NCBI RefSeq assembly: GCF_050587365.1
Contig: NZ_JBOBFV010000002.1
Coordinates: forward strand, 744,001-808,000
Direction: 5' to 3'
Length of the DNA: 64,000 bases
From: Plantibacter auratus
GTDB taxonomy: Bacteria; Actinomycetota; Actinomycetes; Actinomycetales; Microbacteriaceae
Made by a program: the position numbers and the translations under genes. Positions 1 to 9,303 of the stretch are shown piece after piece (the stretch's first letter is position 1; every line of letters begins with the position of its first letter). Below the pieces are notes generated by a model, which was given only the letters and a program-made list of their open reading frames with translations, searched no databases and was not told where the DNA came from.

Positions 1-1936
1 CGGCCGTGATGATCGGGCCGCTCGCACCGAGCCCGCTCCGCACCGCCTCAGCGAGATCGCCCGTGGCACGGAACCGTTCCTGGATCCGCGCGAGGAGGAA
101 CACCTCGTAGTCCATCGAGAGTCCGAAGGCGATGCAGAACAGCAGGATCGGGATCGAGATGGCGATGGGCGACGGGGTGAAGCCGAGCACGTCCGACAGA
201 TTGCCGTCCTGGAAGAGGAACACGATGACGCCCAGGATGCCGACCAGCCCGACCACGTTCAGCACCAGCGCCTTGATCGGGAGCAGCACGCTCCCCGTGA
301 ACAGGAAGAGGATGATCAGCGTCATGAGCGCGATGGCCGCGGCGGCGAACGGCAGACGCGCCGAGATGGAGTCACCGATGTCGATCATCTGCGCCGCGAG
401 CCCACCGACCAGGACGGTAGAGCCGGCTCCAGGGTCCACCGCACGGACGTCGCGGACGAGCTCCGAGCCCTCGGGCGAGTACGGGACGACGTCGGTCGCG
501 ACCTGCAGCCAGAGCGCCGAACCGTCACGGAAGTGCTGCTCCGTCCGCGCGTCGGCCGGGACGACGAGTCGTCCGTCGACGAAGCTGCCGAGGGACGTCG
601 TGACGGCCTCGACGTCCGCGATCGAGGAGAGTCCGGTGGCGTACTCCTCGAGCTCGCGGTCCGTCCCCGCCCAGTCCTCGGTGACGACGGAGACGGCGTC
701 CGCCTCGGCGACGTCGAAGTCGGACCGCATGATGTCCGCCACGACACGACTCTCGGCGTCGGCGGGGAGCACTCGTTCGTCGGGTACCCCGAACTCCGCG
801 TGCGCGAACGGCGCGGCCATGGCGATGAGCAGCGCGATCACGGGCACCGCCAACCACGGACGGCGATACGCGTGGTCGCCCACCCGGTACCAGAATCGAC
901 CCTCGGCCCCGGCCGGGCGCCGCGAGCGCAGACGGCCCCAGTCGATCCGGCGCCCTAGGAGGGTGAGGGCTGCGGGCAGCAGGACGACCGCGCCCACCAC
1001 GGAGCAGGCCACGATGACGAGTCCGGCGATGGCGAACGAGCGCAGGAAGTACTGGTCGAACAGCATCAGCGTGGCGAGCGCCGCGGCGACGACGACGCCG
1101 CTGAACACGATGGTCCGGCCGGTCGTCCGCCGAGCGATCCGCAACGCCTCCTCGTCGGTGGCTCCGCCCGAGCGTTCGTCCCGATAGCGGGTGAGGAACA
1201 GCAGGCAGTAGTCGATGGCGAGTCCGAGGCCCAACGCGGTGACGAGGTTGACTGCGAACAGGGAGACCGAGGTGAGCTGCGCGACCACGTTCAGCAGGCC
1301 GAGGGAACCGAGGATCGTGACGCCCGCGACGCCGACGGGCAGCAGCGCGGCCACCACACCGCGGAACGCGAAGAACAGCAGCACGAGGGTGATCGGGATG
1401 GCGATCGTCTCCGCGACGATGATGTCCGTCTTGACCTGCGCGTTCAGGTCGTCGTTGATCCCCGCGATGCCGCCGAACCGGACCGTGGCCGACGTCACCT
1501 CGTCGGTGATCGTCCCGCGGAGCGCGGTGGTCGCGCGCTGCACGGTGTCCTCGTCTCCGGCGAGCGCCACGAGCACGACGCCGCGGTCGGTGTCGCTCCG
1601 CAGCTGCTCCGCGTCGGCGTAGGAGCCGGTGACGCTGGCGCCGTCCACGTCGTCCACAGCGCCGACGATGTCGTCGAGCGCCTCCCTGCCTGCGGCGCTG
1701 TCGAGTCCGTCGGAGACATCCACGACGAGGACGAGTTTCGGGTCGCTGCCCGGGAACCGGTCGGCGAGCACGTCCGCTGCGGCCACGGAGTCGGACTGCG
1801 GGTCGTCGAACCCTCCCGTCTTGAGGTTGTCGAGGACGTCGGCCCCCGCGATGCCCGCCACGATCGCGAACACCAGGCCGATCAGGAGCGTGATCACCGC
1901 CCGTCGTCTGGGTGTCGTTCTGGAGTGGTTCGTCAT
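1..1936 (-). CDS. MMPL/RND-family lipid exporter, C-terminus beyond window
   Basis: Inner-membrane transporter of the MMPL branch of the RND superfamily, whose members move lipids or lipid-like metabolites using proton motive force. Reading the minus strand from the ATG at 1936 gives 645 codons with no stop before the window edge. Residues 13-32 form the first membrane helix, followed by an extracytoplasmic loop to about residue 170, a cluster of helices carrying GLAIDYCLLFLTRYRDE, a second extracytoplasmic loop, and a second helix cluster carrying GLSMDYEVFLLARIQE. This duplicated arrangement and the paired motifs are typical of MMPL proteins; roughly 80-150 C-terminal residues should lie outside. 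Its ATG overlaps the stop of the polyketide enzyme upstream by 4 bases (ATGA), so the two are surely co-translated. In mycobacteria MMPL proteins export the product of the polyketide enzyme beside them, and I infer the same job here. Confidence 0.93.
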   Translation of the reverse strand, partial: MTNHSRTTPRRRAVITLLIGLVFAIVAGIAGADVLDNLKTGGFDDPQSDSVAAADVLADRFPGSDPKLVLVVDVSDGLDSAAGREALDDIVGAVDDVDGASVTGSYADAEQLRSDTDRGVVLVALAGDEDTVQRATTALRGTITDEVTSATVRFGGIAGINDDLNAQVKTDIIVAETIAIPITLVLLFFAFRGVVAALLPVGVAGVTILGSLGLLNVVAQLTSVSLFAVNLVTALGLGLAIDYCLLFLTRYRDERSGGATDEEALRIARRTTGRTIVFSGVVVAAALATLMLFDQYFLRSFAIAGLVIVACSVVGAVVLLPAALTLLGRRIDWGRLRSRRPAGAEGRFWYRVGDHAYRRPWLAVPVIALLIAMAAPFAHAEFGVPDERVLPADAESRVVADIMRSDFDVAEADAVSVVTEDWAGTDRELEEYATGLSSIADVEAVTTSLGSFVDGRLVVPADARTEQHFRDGSALWLQVATDVVPYSPEGSELVRDVRAVDPGAGSTVLVGGLAAQMIDIGDSISARLPFAAAAIALMTLIILFLFTGSVLLPIKALVLNVVGLVGILGVIVFLFQDGNLSDVLGFTPSPIAISIPILLFCIAFGLSMDYEVFLLARIQERFRATGDLAEAVRSGLGASGPIITA

Positions 1937-4900
1937 GCGGATACCTCGATGTCGTGGGTGATGCGGTTGAGTTCGGATGCCGTGATGTCCACGACCCGCT
2001 GGATCTGCTCGGCGGTGTGCTCCGCGGTGATGAAGAAGCGGAGCCGCGCCTGGTCGTCCGGCACGGCCGGGTACAGGATCGGGTTGACGCTGAAGCCGTG
2101 GTCGAAGAGCGCCGTCGCCAGGGCGAGTGCCCGTTCCGAGCTGCCGACGATGCACGGCACGACGGGCGAGTCGGCACTGTCGCCGATGTCGATGCCGGCG
2201 GCCCGGGCCGTCTCGCGGAAGCGGTCGGCGTTCTGCCGCAGGCGGCTGAGTCGCTCGGGCTCGTCGCGCATGAGCCGGAGGGCGGCGAGTGACGCAGCCG
2301 CGTTCGCCGGGGTGATGCCGACGCTGTACACGAACCCGGGCACGGAGTACTTGAGGTAGTCGACCGCGGCGGCGGTGCCACCGACGTAGCCGCCGCATCC
2401 GGCGAGCGACTTCGACATCGTGCCGCACCAGAGGTCGATGTCCGAGCGGTCGACACCGAAGTGTTCGCCGACCCCGCCCCCGTTCGCGCCGACCGTCCCG
2501 ATGCTGTGCGCTTCGTCGATGAGCACCAGTGCGCCGTGCCGCCGCTTCAGCTCGATGAGCTGCGGGAGCGGTACGAGGTCGCCGTCCATGCTGTAGACGC
2601 CCTCCACGACGATGAGGACTCGGCGGAACCCGCCGCGGATCGCGCCGAGAAGGTCGTCGAGCGCGCTCAGGTCGTTGTGGGGGAAGGACCGCCGGGTGGC
2701 TCCGGAGAGTTTCGCCCCCTGGATGATGCTGTCGTGCGCGAGGCTGTCGTGGACGATGAGATCGCCCGGTTCCACCAGGTGCCCGATGACGCTCACGTTC
2801 GTCGCGTGGCCGCTCACCAGGGTGAGCGCGGACTCCACCTGGAGGAGGTCGGCGAGCTCCTGCTCGAGCTCGGCATGGATCGGGCGCTCACCGGACAGGA
2901 ACCGGCTGGCGGACACCGAGCTGCCGTATCGGGCCACGGCGTCGGCGATCGTCTCGGCGACCACGGGGTGGCCGGTGACACCGAGGTAGTTGTAGCTCGA
3001 GAAGCTCACGAGCTGGGCGTCGCCGATCGTCGTCGTCGCGTCGATGATCCCCTCATGGAGCAGGAAGTAGGGATTGCGGTCCGTCTGCTGCCGGCGTTCC
3101 CGCATGGCGACCGCCTCCGGGAAGCACTCGATGCGGGCGTCGGCCTCGGTCCATCGGGTCGGGCGGTCGACCGGCGCAGGGCACGCGGCTGCCACTGGTT
3201 TCGTCTCGACCCGCGGGAGCCGGTGCTGCGGCTCCTCGGCGAACGGGTGCAGCAGGGACCCGACGCCGTCCAGCACCTGCTCCACCGTGGGCCGCCCGGC
3301 GAAGCGCTCGCCGAGCTGGGCGGGGGTCGGCAGCGATGGCCACTCCGTGTGCAGCTGGGTGATCAGCTCACGCATCATCAGCGAATCGAATCCGAGCTGC
3401 TCGACGAGGTGCATGTCCGGCCGGATCAGGTCCAGCGGGAACCCGCTGATGCGCGACACCATGCCGAGGATGACCGCGTCGGACTCCGCACGATGCGACC
3501 GGGAGGCTGCGAGACCCATCCGTGCGACCACCTCCGCCTGCGGAGAGCCGGGTTCCGTTGACAAACCGAACGGATCCGTCGACGCGGGCGCACGTCCGGC
3601 CTGCCCGGAACCCTCGATGAGGCTCAGCTGGCGGTTCATGAGGGCGAGCAGTCCGGGCAGGTGGTCGGCCTGGGCGTCGGCGGCTCGCGGCTGGATCGAC
3701 GGTCCTGCCGACGGTCGTCCGGCGAGGGGGGAGGACGGCAGATCGCGGGGGTTGTGGTGCATGGAGTGGGGATCCTGTTCGACGGGGGAGGGTGGTCGGT
3801 GCGGTTCGGATGTGGGTTCTCGGGGTGTGGTCGTCGGGGCGGTTGCGTCCGGTCGGACGACCCAGTACGGCTCGGTCGGCAGCGGCGCGATCGGCAGCGC
3901 CACACCCGCGGTGTCCGGTGGCACGAGCGATGCCAGGTCGAGGTCGGCCCCCAGTACCGTCAGCCGACCGAGGAGTCGGAGGAAGGTCGACGCGTCGTCC
4001 GGCGCCGACGCGCTGCTCGGGATGACGTGCACGTCGGGCGCATCGCCCAGGGAGCGTCGGATGGACCCGAGCAGTGCCGAACCTCCACCGATCTGGACGT
4101 AGACATTGACGTCGGATGCGGACGCCGACTCGATCGCCTCGCGGAACCGCACCGTGGAGAAGACGTTCTCCTCGAGCTGACGGCCCAGCTCCTCGCTCGT
4201 CTCCACCGTGCGGCCCGTCACGGTGGAGACGAGCTGGACCTGCGGCGCGCGAGGTCGGAATCGCGACAGGTCCGCCACGAGGGCCGGCCGGATCGGCTCG
4301 AGCAGGGGCGAGTGGAACCCGGTGGCGACGCGCAGCGATTGGGTCGACACCCCGTGCTCGACGCACCGTTCCGCGACGGTGCGCAGGGCCTCGCCGGTTC
4401 CACTCACCACCGTCTGCCGGGGGTCGTTGGCGGCTGCGATCCACGCGTCGTCGATACCACTGAGGAGCGCTGCGGCCCGCTCGGCGTCGCAGCCGAGGGC
4501 CGTCATGCCGTCGCCGGATCGCGTCGCAGCCGACCGCATGTGGTGTCCGCGGACCGCGGCGAGCCGTACGGCGTCGGGCGCATCGAGCGCGCCCGCCGTC
4601 GCCATGGCGGGCAGCTCGCCGACACTGTGCCCGATGACGAGGTCGGGCTCCACGCCGATCTCGCGCAACAGCGCCACGGCGGCGATCGCCGTCACCGCGA
4701 GCGCGGGTTGGCAGACCTCGGTGGACGTGAGACGGTCGATTCCGGAGGGGGTGTCGGCATCGGCCGCGGAGAGCGCCGCGAGCACATCGACCCCGGTCTC
4801 GTCGAGCACCTGCTCGTTCAAGGTCTCGGCCGCTGTGCGGAAGGCGGGGAACCGGTCGACGAGGTCCGACTGCATCCGCGGTGTCTGGCTGCCCTGCCCG

Positions 4901-6636
4901 GGGAAGACGAAGGCGATCCGCCGAGCGGCCTCGTCGACACGGACACCGCTGCAGACGTCCGCGGAGATCGCCCCGGTGGCTCCGCTAGCGAGCTGCTCCA
5001 CGGCGGCCGACAGCCCGGAGATCAGCTCGGCGGCGGTGCGGCACACGATCGCCAGACGGGTGCTCGCGAGCGACCGGGAGCTCAAGGTCCGTGCGAGGCC
5101 GGCGATGGACGGTGCGTCGGCGGCCTCGAGGACAGCGAGGACCGCTCGGAGGTGTTCGCCGAGCAGCGTGGGGTCGGCGGCCGAGAACACGAGCAGGTGC
5201 GGGAGCGTTTCGTCGGCCGGTCCCCCGGCGGCACGCCGACGGACTCGACCCGCTCGCGTCGGCGGGGATTCGAGCACTACGTGCGCATTGGTGCCGCCGA
5301 ACCCGAACGAGCTGACGCCGATCAGCCCCAGACCGTCGTCGCCCGGTTCGGCGGTGCGGGAGGCGAGCTCCAGGCGGCCGTCGCGGAGGGCGTCGGCGTG
5401 GGCCGTCGAACGGAGCTGGGGCTGCCCGGGGACGACCCGATGCCTCGCCATGAGTGCCGCTTTGACGATGCTGGCGATCCCGGCCGCCGCCATCGTGTGT
5501 CCGACGAGCGCCTTCACCGCCGTGACCGTGGCGGTCCGGCGCGGCGATGCCCCGAGACGACGCAGCGCCGCCAGCGATTCCAGCTCGGTGCGGTCACCCA
5601 CCGGGGTGGCCGTGCCGTGCGCCTCGACGACGCCCAGGTCGGCGGGGTCGGCAGCGGCGTCCTCGTAGGCCCGGCGGAGTGCTGCCAGCTGTCCGTCCGT
5701 CGTCGGCGTCATCGGTCCTTCGGCCCGGCCGTCGTTGGACACCCCGGAGCCGCGGATGACCGCGTAGACGTCGTCATGGTCGTCGATGGCGGCCTCGAGC
5801 GGTTTGACGACGATCATGCCGACACCCTCGCCCAGGAGGAATCCATCGGCATCGCCGTCGAACGGCCGGCACACCCCGCTTCGTGACAGCGCGCCGATCC
5901 GCGAGAAGGCGACCATCGCGTCCGGGACGAGGCTGAGGTTGACACCGCCGACGAGCGCCGCCGAGCACTGCCCGGACCGGATAGCGGCGATCGCCTGGTG
6001 GAGCGCGACGAGGCTGCTGGAGCACGCGGCGTCGACCGCGAAGCTCGGGCCGCCGAGGTCGAGCGTGCTGCTCACCAGCGCCGGCCCCATGTTGGGCAGG
6101 CATCCCGGCATCGAGAACGCGTGGAACGGGCGCACACCGGCGACGCGCGCGCCCATCGCCGCCGTGAGGTCGGGGCCGGCGTGTTCCGCGTGGACCGAGT
6201 CGTCGCCGAGGAGTTGCGCCCGGATGCGGAGCGAGGAGAGTTCGCGGTAATCGTTCGCAGCCATCCCGACGAAGACGCCGATGGACGACCGGTCGATGCG
6301 ACGACGTTCGAACCCGGCGTCGATCCAGGCGGCTCGCGCTGCCTCGAGGAGCAGGCGATGTTGCGGGTCCATCGCGTGCGCGCGACTGGGTGGGATGCGG
6401 AAGTGCCGAGCGGCGAACTGCTCGACGCCGTCGATGAAGGACCCCTGGTCGGAGTAGGCGTGATGCACCGATCGGGGGTCGTGCGGCGCGAAGAAGGAGG
6501 CGTGATCCCATCTCGAGCGGGGGACGGCGGAGCCGCTGCGTCGGGCCGCCAGGATGTTGCGCCAGTACTGGTGGGCGTCTGCCGCGTTACCGAAGCGGGC
6601 GGACAGGCCGACGATGGCGAGTGGTCGAACGGGCAC
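1933..6636 (-). CDS. Single-module type I PKS: KS-AT-ACP-alpha-oxoamine synthase (RedL-like)
   Basis: Multidomain cytoplasmic enzyme of 1567 residues. The ketosynthase (about 1-430) has the Cys205/His340/His380 triad in DAACSSS, EAHGTA and GHTMAA. The acyltransferase (about 525-840) has FVFPGQGSQ, Ser671 in GHSVGE and TGFH near 772-775, which resembles the malonyl-type HAFH rather than the methylmalonyl YASH motif. The carrier domain has its phosphopantetheine Ser1085 in GFDSL. The C-terminal third (about 1175-1567) is a PLP alpha-oxoamine synthase with the DEAHS motif and Lys1409 in TMSKSLAG. There is no KR, DH, ER or thioesterase. Expected chemistry is one malonyl extension of an acyl starter, then release by decarboxylative condensation with an amino acid. 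KS-AT-ACP-OAS is the order of the C-terminal half of RedL, which makes 4-keto-2-undecylpyrroline; RedL's adenylation/ACP loading part is absent. An in-frame ATG at 6771 exists, but GTG 6636 has a GGAGG 10 bases upstream and starts directly before the KS. The product is unknown. Confidence 0.9.
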   Translation of the reverse strand: MPVRPLAIVGLSARFGNAADAHQYWRNILAARRSGSAVPRSRWDHASFFAPHDPRSVHHAYSDQGSFIDGVEQFAARHFRIPPSRAHAMDPQHRLLLEAARAAWIDAGFERRRIDRSSIGVFVGMAANDYRELSSLRIRAQLLGDDSVHAEHAGPDLTAAMGARVAGVRPFHAFSMPGCLPNMGPALVSSTLDLGGPSFAVDAACSSSLVALHQAIAAIRSGQCSAALVGGVNLSLVPDAMVAFSRIGALSRSGVCRPFDGDADGFLLGEGVGMIVVKPLEAAIDDHDDVYAVIRGSGVSNDGRAEGPMTPTTDGQLAALRRAYEDAAADPADLGVVEAHGTATPVGDRTELESLAALRRLGASPRRTATVTAVKALVGHTMAAAGIASIVKAALMARHRVVPGQPQLRSTAHADALRDGRLELASRTAEPGDDGLGLIGVSSFGFGGTNAHVVLESPPTRAGRVRRRAAGGPADETLPHLLVFSAADPTLLGEHLRAVLAVLEAADAPSIAGLARTLSSRSLASTRLAIVCRTAAELISGLSAAVEQLASGATGAISADVCSGVRVDEAARRIAFVFPGQGSQTPRMQSDLVDRFPAFRTAAETLNEQVLDETGVDVLAALSAADADTPSGIDRLTSTEVCQPALAVTAIAAVALLREIGVEPDLVIGHSVGELPAMATAGALDAPDAVRLAAVRGHHMRSAATRSGDGMTALGCDAERAAALLSGIDDAWIAAANDPRQTVVSGTGEALRTVAERCVEHGVSTQSLRVATGFHSPLLEPIRPALVADLSRFRPRAPQVQLVSTVTGRTVETSEELGRQLEENVFSTVRFREAIESASASDVNVYVQIGGGSALLGSIRRSLGDAPDVHVIPSSASAPDDASTFLRLLGRLTVLGADLDLASLVPPDTAGVALPIAPLPTEPYWVVRPDATAPTTTPREPTSEPHRPPSPVEQDPHSMHHNPRDLPSSPLAGRPSAGPSIQPRAADAQADHLPGLLALMNRQLSLIEGSGQAGRAPASTDPFGLSTEPGSPQAEVVARMGLAASRSHRAESDAVILGMVSRISGFPLDLIRPDMHLVEQLGFDSLMMRELITQLHTEWPSLPTPAQLGERFAGRPTVEQVLDGVGSLLHPFAEEPQHRLPRVETKPVAAACPAPVDRPTRWTEADARIECFPEAVAMRERRQQTDRNPYFLLHEGIIDATTTIGDAQLVSFSSYNYLGVTGHPVVAETIADAVARYGSSVSASRFLSGERPIHAELEQELADLLQVESALTLVSGHATNVSVIGHLVEPGDLIVHDSLAHDSIIQGAKLSGATRRSFPHNDLSALDDLLGAIRGGFRRVLIVVEGVYSMDGDLVPLPQLIELKRRHGALVLIDEAHSIGTVGANGGGVGEHFGVDRSDIDLWCGTMSKSLAGCGGYVGGTAAAVDYLKYSVPGFVYSVGITPANAAASLAALRLMRDEPERLSRLRQNADRFRETARAAGIDIGDSADSPVVPCIVGSSERALALATALFDHGFSVNPILYPAVPDDQARLRFFITAEHTAEQIQRVVDITASELNRITHDIEVSA

Positions 6637-6646
6637 GACGAGAGAA

Positions 6647-6651
6647 CCTCC
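6647..6651 (-). promoter_or_regulatory. Ribosome binding site deciding the PKS start
   Basis: GGAGG on the minus strand, 10 bases before the GTG at 6636. The conserved KS sequence begins three residues later, so the 45 extra codons up to the ATG at 6771 are probably untranslated leader. Confidence 0.7.
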
Positions 6652-6887
6652 GAGGGTGTTGATCGCGGATGGAACGAGGGGGCAGGTCGGCATGTCGACG
6701 ACTCCGAGCGGAGTGGGTCGAGGTCCAGGGGCCACCTCGCGGTGAGGAGAGCCGGCCCGTGGGCACGCCACAGCTCGACTGTAGTCATCTGAAACATCAG
6801 TTCGGATGCTCGTTCGGAATCTGTGGATAACTCGCGAGGCAGCGCAACCCCCAGCCGGTGCGGAGGGTCGGCTGGAACACTGGCGAT

Positions 6888-7631
6888 ATGACGACCATCA
6901 CGCTGACCAAGGGCCTCACCGCCTACCGCGCCGACCCGCCGAAGGGCGTCGAGCTCCGCGGCGGGCTCGTGCTCATCCACGAGATCTGGGGCCTCGTCCC
7001 ACACATCACCGACGTCGCCGACCGGTTCGCCGCGGAGGGGTACCTCGTCATCGCACCCGACATCCTGAGTGGCGCCGGCGTCACGCCCGAGATCGGTGCG
7101 GAGCTGGAGAGCCTCGTCTTCAACAGCGACGAGGCGACGAGGACCGCGGCACAGCCGAAGCTGCGCGAGAAGCTCTCGGCCTCGAAGTCGCCCGAGTACG
7201 CCGAGGAGGCGCTCGGGTACCTGGGGGAGGCCGTCGACGCCCTGTTCGACGAGGAGGGGATCGACGGCCGCGTCGCCGTCGTCGGCTTCTGCTTCGGTGG
7301 TGGCTACAGCTTCGCGCTCGCCGCGGCCGACCGCCGCATCCGCGCCGCTGTCCCGTTCTACGGCTACCCGCCGGAGCCCGAGGCCGTGACGAGCATCGCC
7401 TGCCCCGTCCTCGCGTTCTACGGCGACCAGGACGAGGGCCTCATGCAGAGCCTGCCCGAGCTGACCACGACGATGGAGGACGCGCGTGTCGAGTTCACCG
7501 CGACCGTCTACCCCGACGCCGGTCACGCCTTCTTCAACGACACCAACACGATCACGTACCGCGAGGACGCGGCCGCCGACGCCTGGGTGAAGACACTCGC
7601 GTTCCTCGACACCTCACTCGGCAACGCCTAG
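6888..7631 (+). CDS. Dienelactone hydrolase family protein
   Basis: Cytoplasmic alpha/beta-hydrolase of 247 residues in the dienelactone hydrolase family. The nucleophile Cys lies in GFCFGGGYSF, the acid Asp in YGDQDEG and the His in AGHAFFNDTN, the full DLH triad in the usual order. Characterised relatives open dienelactone rings in chlorocatechol breakdown, but most actinobacterial copies have no known substrate. ATG 6888 is chosen because the family begins right after it; a GTG ten codons upstream has no better ribosome site. It is divergent from the PKS gene and may share its 250-base promoter region. Nothing shows that it works with the PKS. Confidence 0.9.
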   Translation: MTTITLTKGLTAYRADPPKGVELRGGLVLIHEIWGLVPHITDVADRFAAEGYLVIAPDILSGAGVTPEIGAELESLVFNSDEATRTAAQPKLREKLSASKSPEYAEEALGYLGEAVDALFDEEGIDGRVAVVGFCFGGGYSFALAAADRRIRAAVPFYGYPPEPEAVTSIACPVLAFYGDQDEGLMQSLPELTTTMEDARVEFTATVYPDAGHAFFNDTNTITYREDAAADAWVKTLAFLDTSLGNA

Positions 7632-7650
7632 CCCGAGCCATCCGTGTCCG

Positions 7651-7708
7651 TTCGCCCGTTTCTGGGCGAAGAAACGCCCGCTCGCCCAAACATGGGCGAG
7701 CGGGCGTT
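7651..7708. terminator. Double-hairpin bidirectional terminator
   Basis: Two perfect inverted repeats in tandem between convergent genes. The first is TTCGCCC (7651-7657) / GGGCGAA (7664-7670) with loop GTTTCT. The second is AACGCCCGCTCGCCC (7673-7687) / GGGCGAGCGGGCGTT (7694-7708), a 15-bp stem with a 6-base loop. There is no clear T-tract, as is common in high-GC actinobacteria. Confidence 0.75.
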
Positions 7709-7727
7709 CGGGTGAAACGACGGAGGC

Positions 7728-9119
7728 CTACGCGCCCTTGAGGCGGGTGGCGAGGTAGGCGTACAGCTCGTCGATGGCGACGCGCTCCTGCTGCATGCTG
7801 TCGCGGTCGCGGACCGTCACGGCGTTGTCCTCGAGCGAGTCGAAGTCGACGGTCACGCAGTACGGAGTACCGATCTCGTCCTGACGACGGTAGCGGCGGC
7901 CGATCGCGCCCGAGTCGTCGAAGTCGATGTTCCACGAGCCGCGCAGCTCGTCGCCGATCTGGCGGGCGAGCGGCGACAGCGCCTCGTTGCGCGACAGCGG
8001 CAGCACGGCGACCTTGACGGGCGCGAGACGCGGGTCGAGGTGCAGCACGGTGCGCTTCTCGATCTTGCCCTTGGCGTTCGGCGGCAGCTCCTGCTCCTCG
8101 TACGCGTCGACGAGGAAGGCCATGAGCGCACGGGTCAGACCGAACGACGGCTCGATGACGTACGGCATGTACCGCTCGTTCTTGGCCTGATCGAAGTAGC
8201 TGAGGTCCTTGCCGGACTGCTCGGCGTGCACCTTGAGGTCGTAGTCGGTGCGGTTCGCGACGCCCATGAGCTCGCCCCACTCGCTTCCGGCGAAGCCGAA
8301 CTTGTACTCGATGTCGACGGTGCGCTTCGAGTAGTGCGCCAGCTTCTCCTGCGGGTGCTCGAACCAACGGATGTTGTCGGGCGTCATGCCGAGGTCGATG
8401 AACCAGGCCCAGCAGAGGTCCATCCAGGTCTGCTGCCACTCGTCGTCCGTGCCGGGCTCGACGAAGAATTCGATCTCCATCTGCTCGAACTCGCGGGTGC
8501 GGAAGATGAAGTTACCGGGCGTGATCTCGTTGCGGAACGCCTTGCCGATCTGGCCGATGCCGAACGGCGGCTTCTTGCGGGCCGTCTGCAGCACGTTCGC
8601 GAAGTTCGTGAAGATGCCCTGGGCGGTCTCGGGACGCAGGTAGTGGAGACCGGACTCGTCGTCGACGACGCCGAGGAAGGTCTTCAGGAGGCCGGACATC
8701 TGACGGATCTCGGTCCACTGGCCGACCTTCGAGGGGTGCTCGGGGTCGGGGATGTCGGCGAGGCCGTTCTCCGGCGGGTGGCCGTGCTCGGCCTCGTACG
8801 CCTCGAAGAGGTGGTCGGCCCGGTACCGCTTGTGGGTGATGAGCGATTCGGTCAGCGGGTCGCTGAAGACCTTGACGTGACCGGACGCCTCCCAGACCGG
8901 GGTGGGCAGGATGACGGCGGAGTCGAGACCGACCATGTCGCCACGGCCGCGGACGAACGCGTTCCACCACTGGCGCTTGATGTTCTCCTTGAGCTCGACA
9001 CCCAGGGGCCCGTAATCCCACGCAGACCGCGTGCCGCCGTAGATGTCTCCCGAGGGGAAGACGAAGCCGCGGTGCTGGGCCAGGGTGATGACGGACTCGA
9101 GATGGGACTGCTCTGCCAT
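7728..9119 (-). CDS. glyS: Glycine--tRNA ligase, homodimeric type
   Basis: Charges tRNA-Gly with glycine in the cytoplasm. 463 residues, the normal length of the alpha2 (eukaryotic/actinobacterial) class II enzyme rather than the alpha2beta2 form of proteobacteria. Visible marks are the N-terminal HRGFVFPSGDIYGGTRSAWD, class II motif 2 in FRNEITPGNFIFRTREFEQ, motif 3 in SFGLTRALMAFL, and a C-terminal anticodon-binding domain beginning near LDPRLAPVKVAVLPL. The ATG at 9119 is chosen because the family starts at this point; the frame stays open further upstream without conserved sequence. It stands alone, convergent with the dienelactone hydrolase and divergent from the esterase. No T-box leader was seen in 9120-9303. 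Confidence 0.97.
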   Translation of the reverse strand: MAEQSHLESVITLAQHRGFVFPSGDIYGGTRSAWDYGPLGVELKENIKRQWWNAFVRGRGDMVGLDSAVILPTPVWEASGHVKVFSDPLTESLITHKRYRADHLFEAYEAEHGHPPENGLADIPDPEHPSKVGQWTEIRQMSGLLKTFLGVVDDESGLHYLRPETAQGIFTNFANVLQTARKKPPFGIGQIGKAFRNEITPGNFIFRTREFEQMEIEFFVEPGTDDEWQQTWMDLCWAWFIDLGMTPDNIRWFEHPQEKLAHYSKRTVDIEYKFGFAGSEWGELMGVANRTDYDLKVHAEQSGKDLSYFDQAKNERYMPYVIEPSFGLTRALMAFLVDAYEEQELPPNAKGKIEKRTVLHLDPRLAPVKVAVLPLSRNEALSPLARQIGDELRGSWNIDFDDSGAIGRRYRRQDEIGTPYCVTVDFDSLEDNAVTVRDRDSMQQERVAIDELYAYLATRLKGA

Positions 9120-9303
9120 GGGTGTGGATCCTCCGTGCCGCTTGCCATGCGGCGGTACCTTCCGGTGCTGACGCCTGGCTGGCGCCCGCTCCCGGAACCC
9201 CTCAATCCTATGGGCGAGCCCGTGAGGACGCCCAACGGCCCTTGTCCCGCTCAGGGCGGCCACTTAGCCTGACAACCATCGCGGTACGCAGGATGGAGCA
9301 TCG

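Noticed and set aside
3661..5886. Long open frame of 741 codons on the + strand opposite the PKS gene
   Set aside because: It has no recognisable domain, an Arg/Gly/Asp-rich shadow composition, and lies wholly antisense to an enzyme with intact catalytic motifs.
6637..6771. N-terminal extension of the PKS to the ATG at 6771
   Set aside because: The 45 residues are unconserved in character, and a good GGAGG site precedes the GTG at 6636, right before the KS domain.
6772..6887. Regulatory direct repeats (GTTCGGA twice) between the PKS and dienelactone hydrolase genes
   Set aside because: Only two short copies in GC-rich DNA with no regulator gene nearby; chance is a sufficient explanation.
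9120..9303. T-box or other tRNA-sensing leader before glyS
   Set aside because: No T-box sequence or specifier-like stem was seen; T-boxes are also rare for glyS in actinobacteria.
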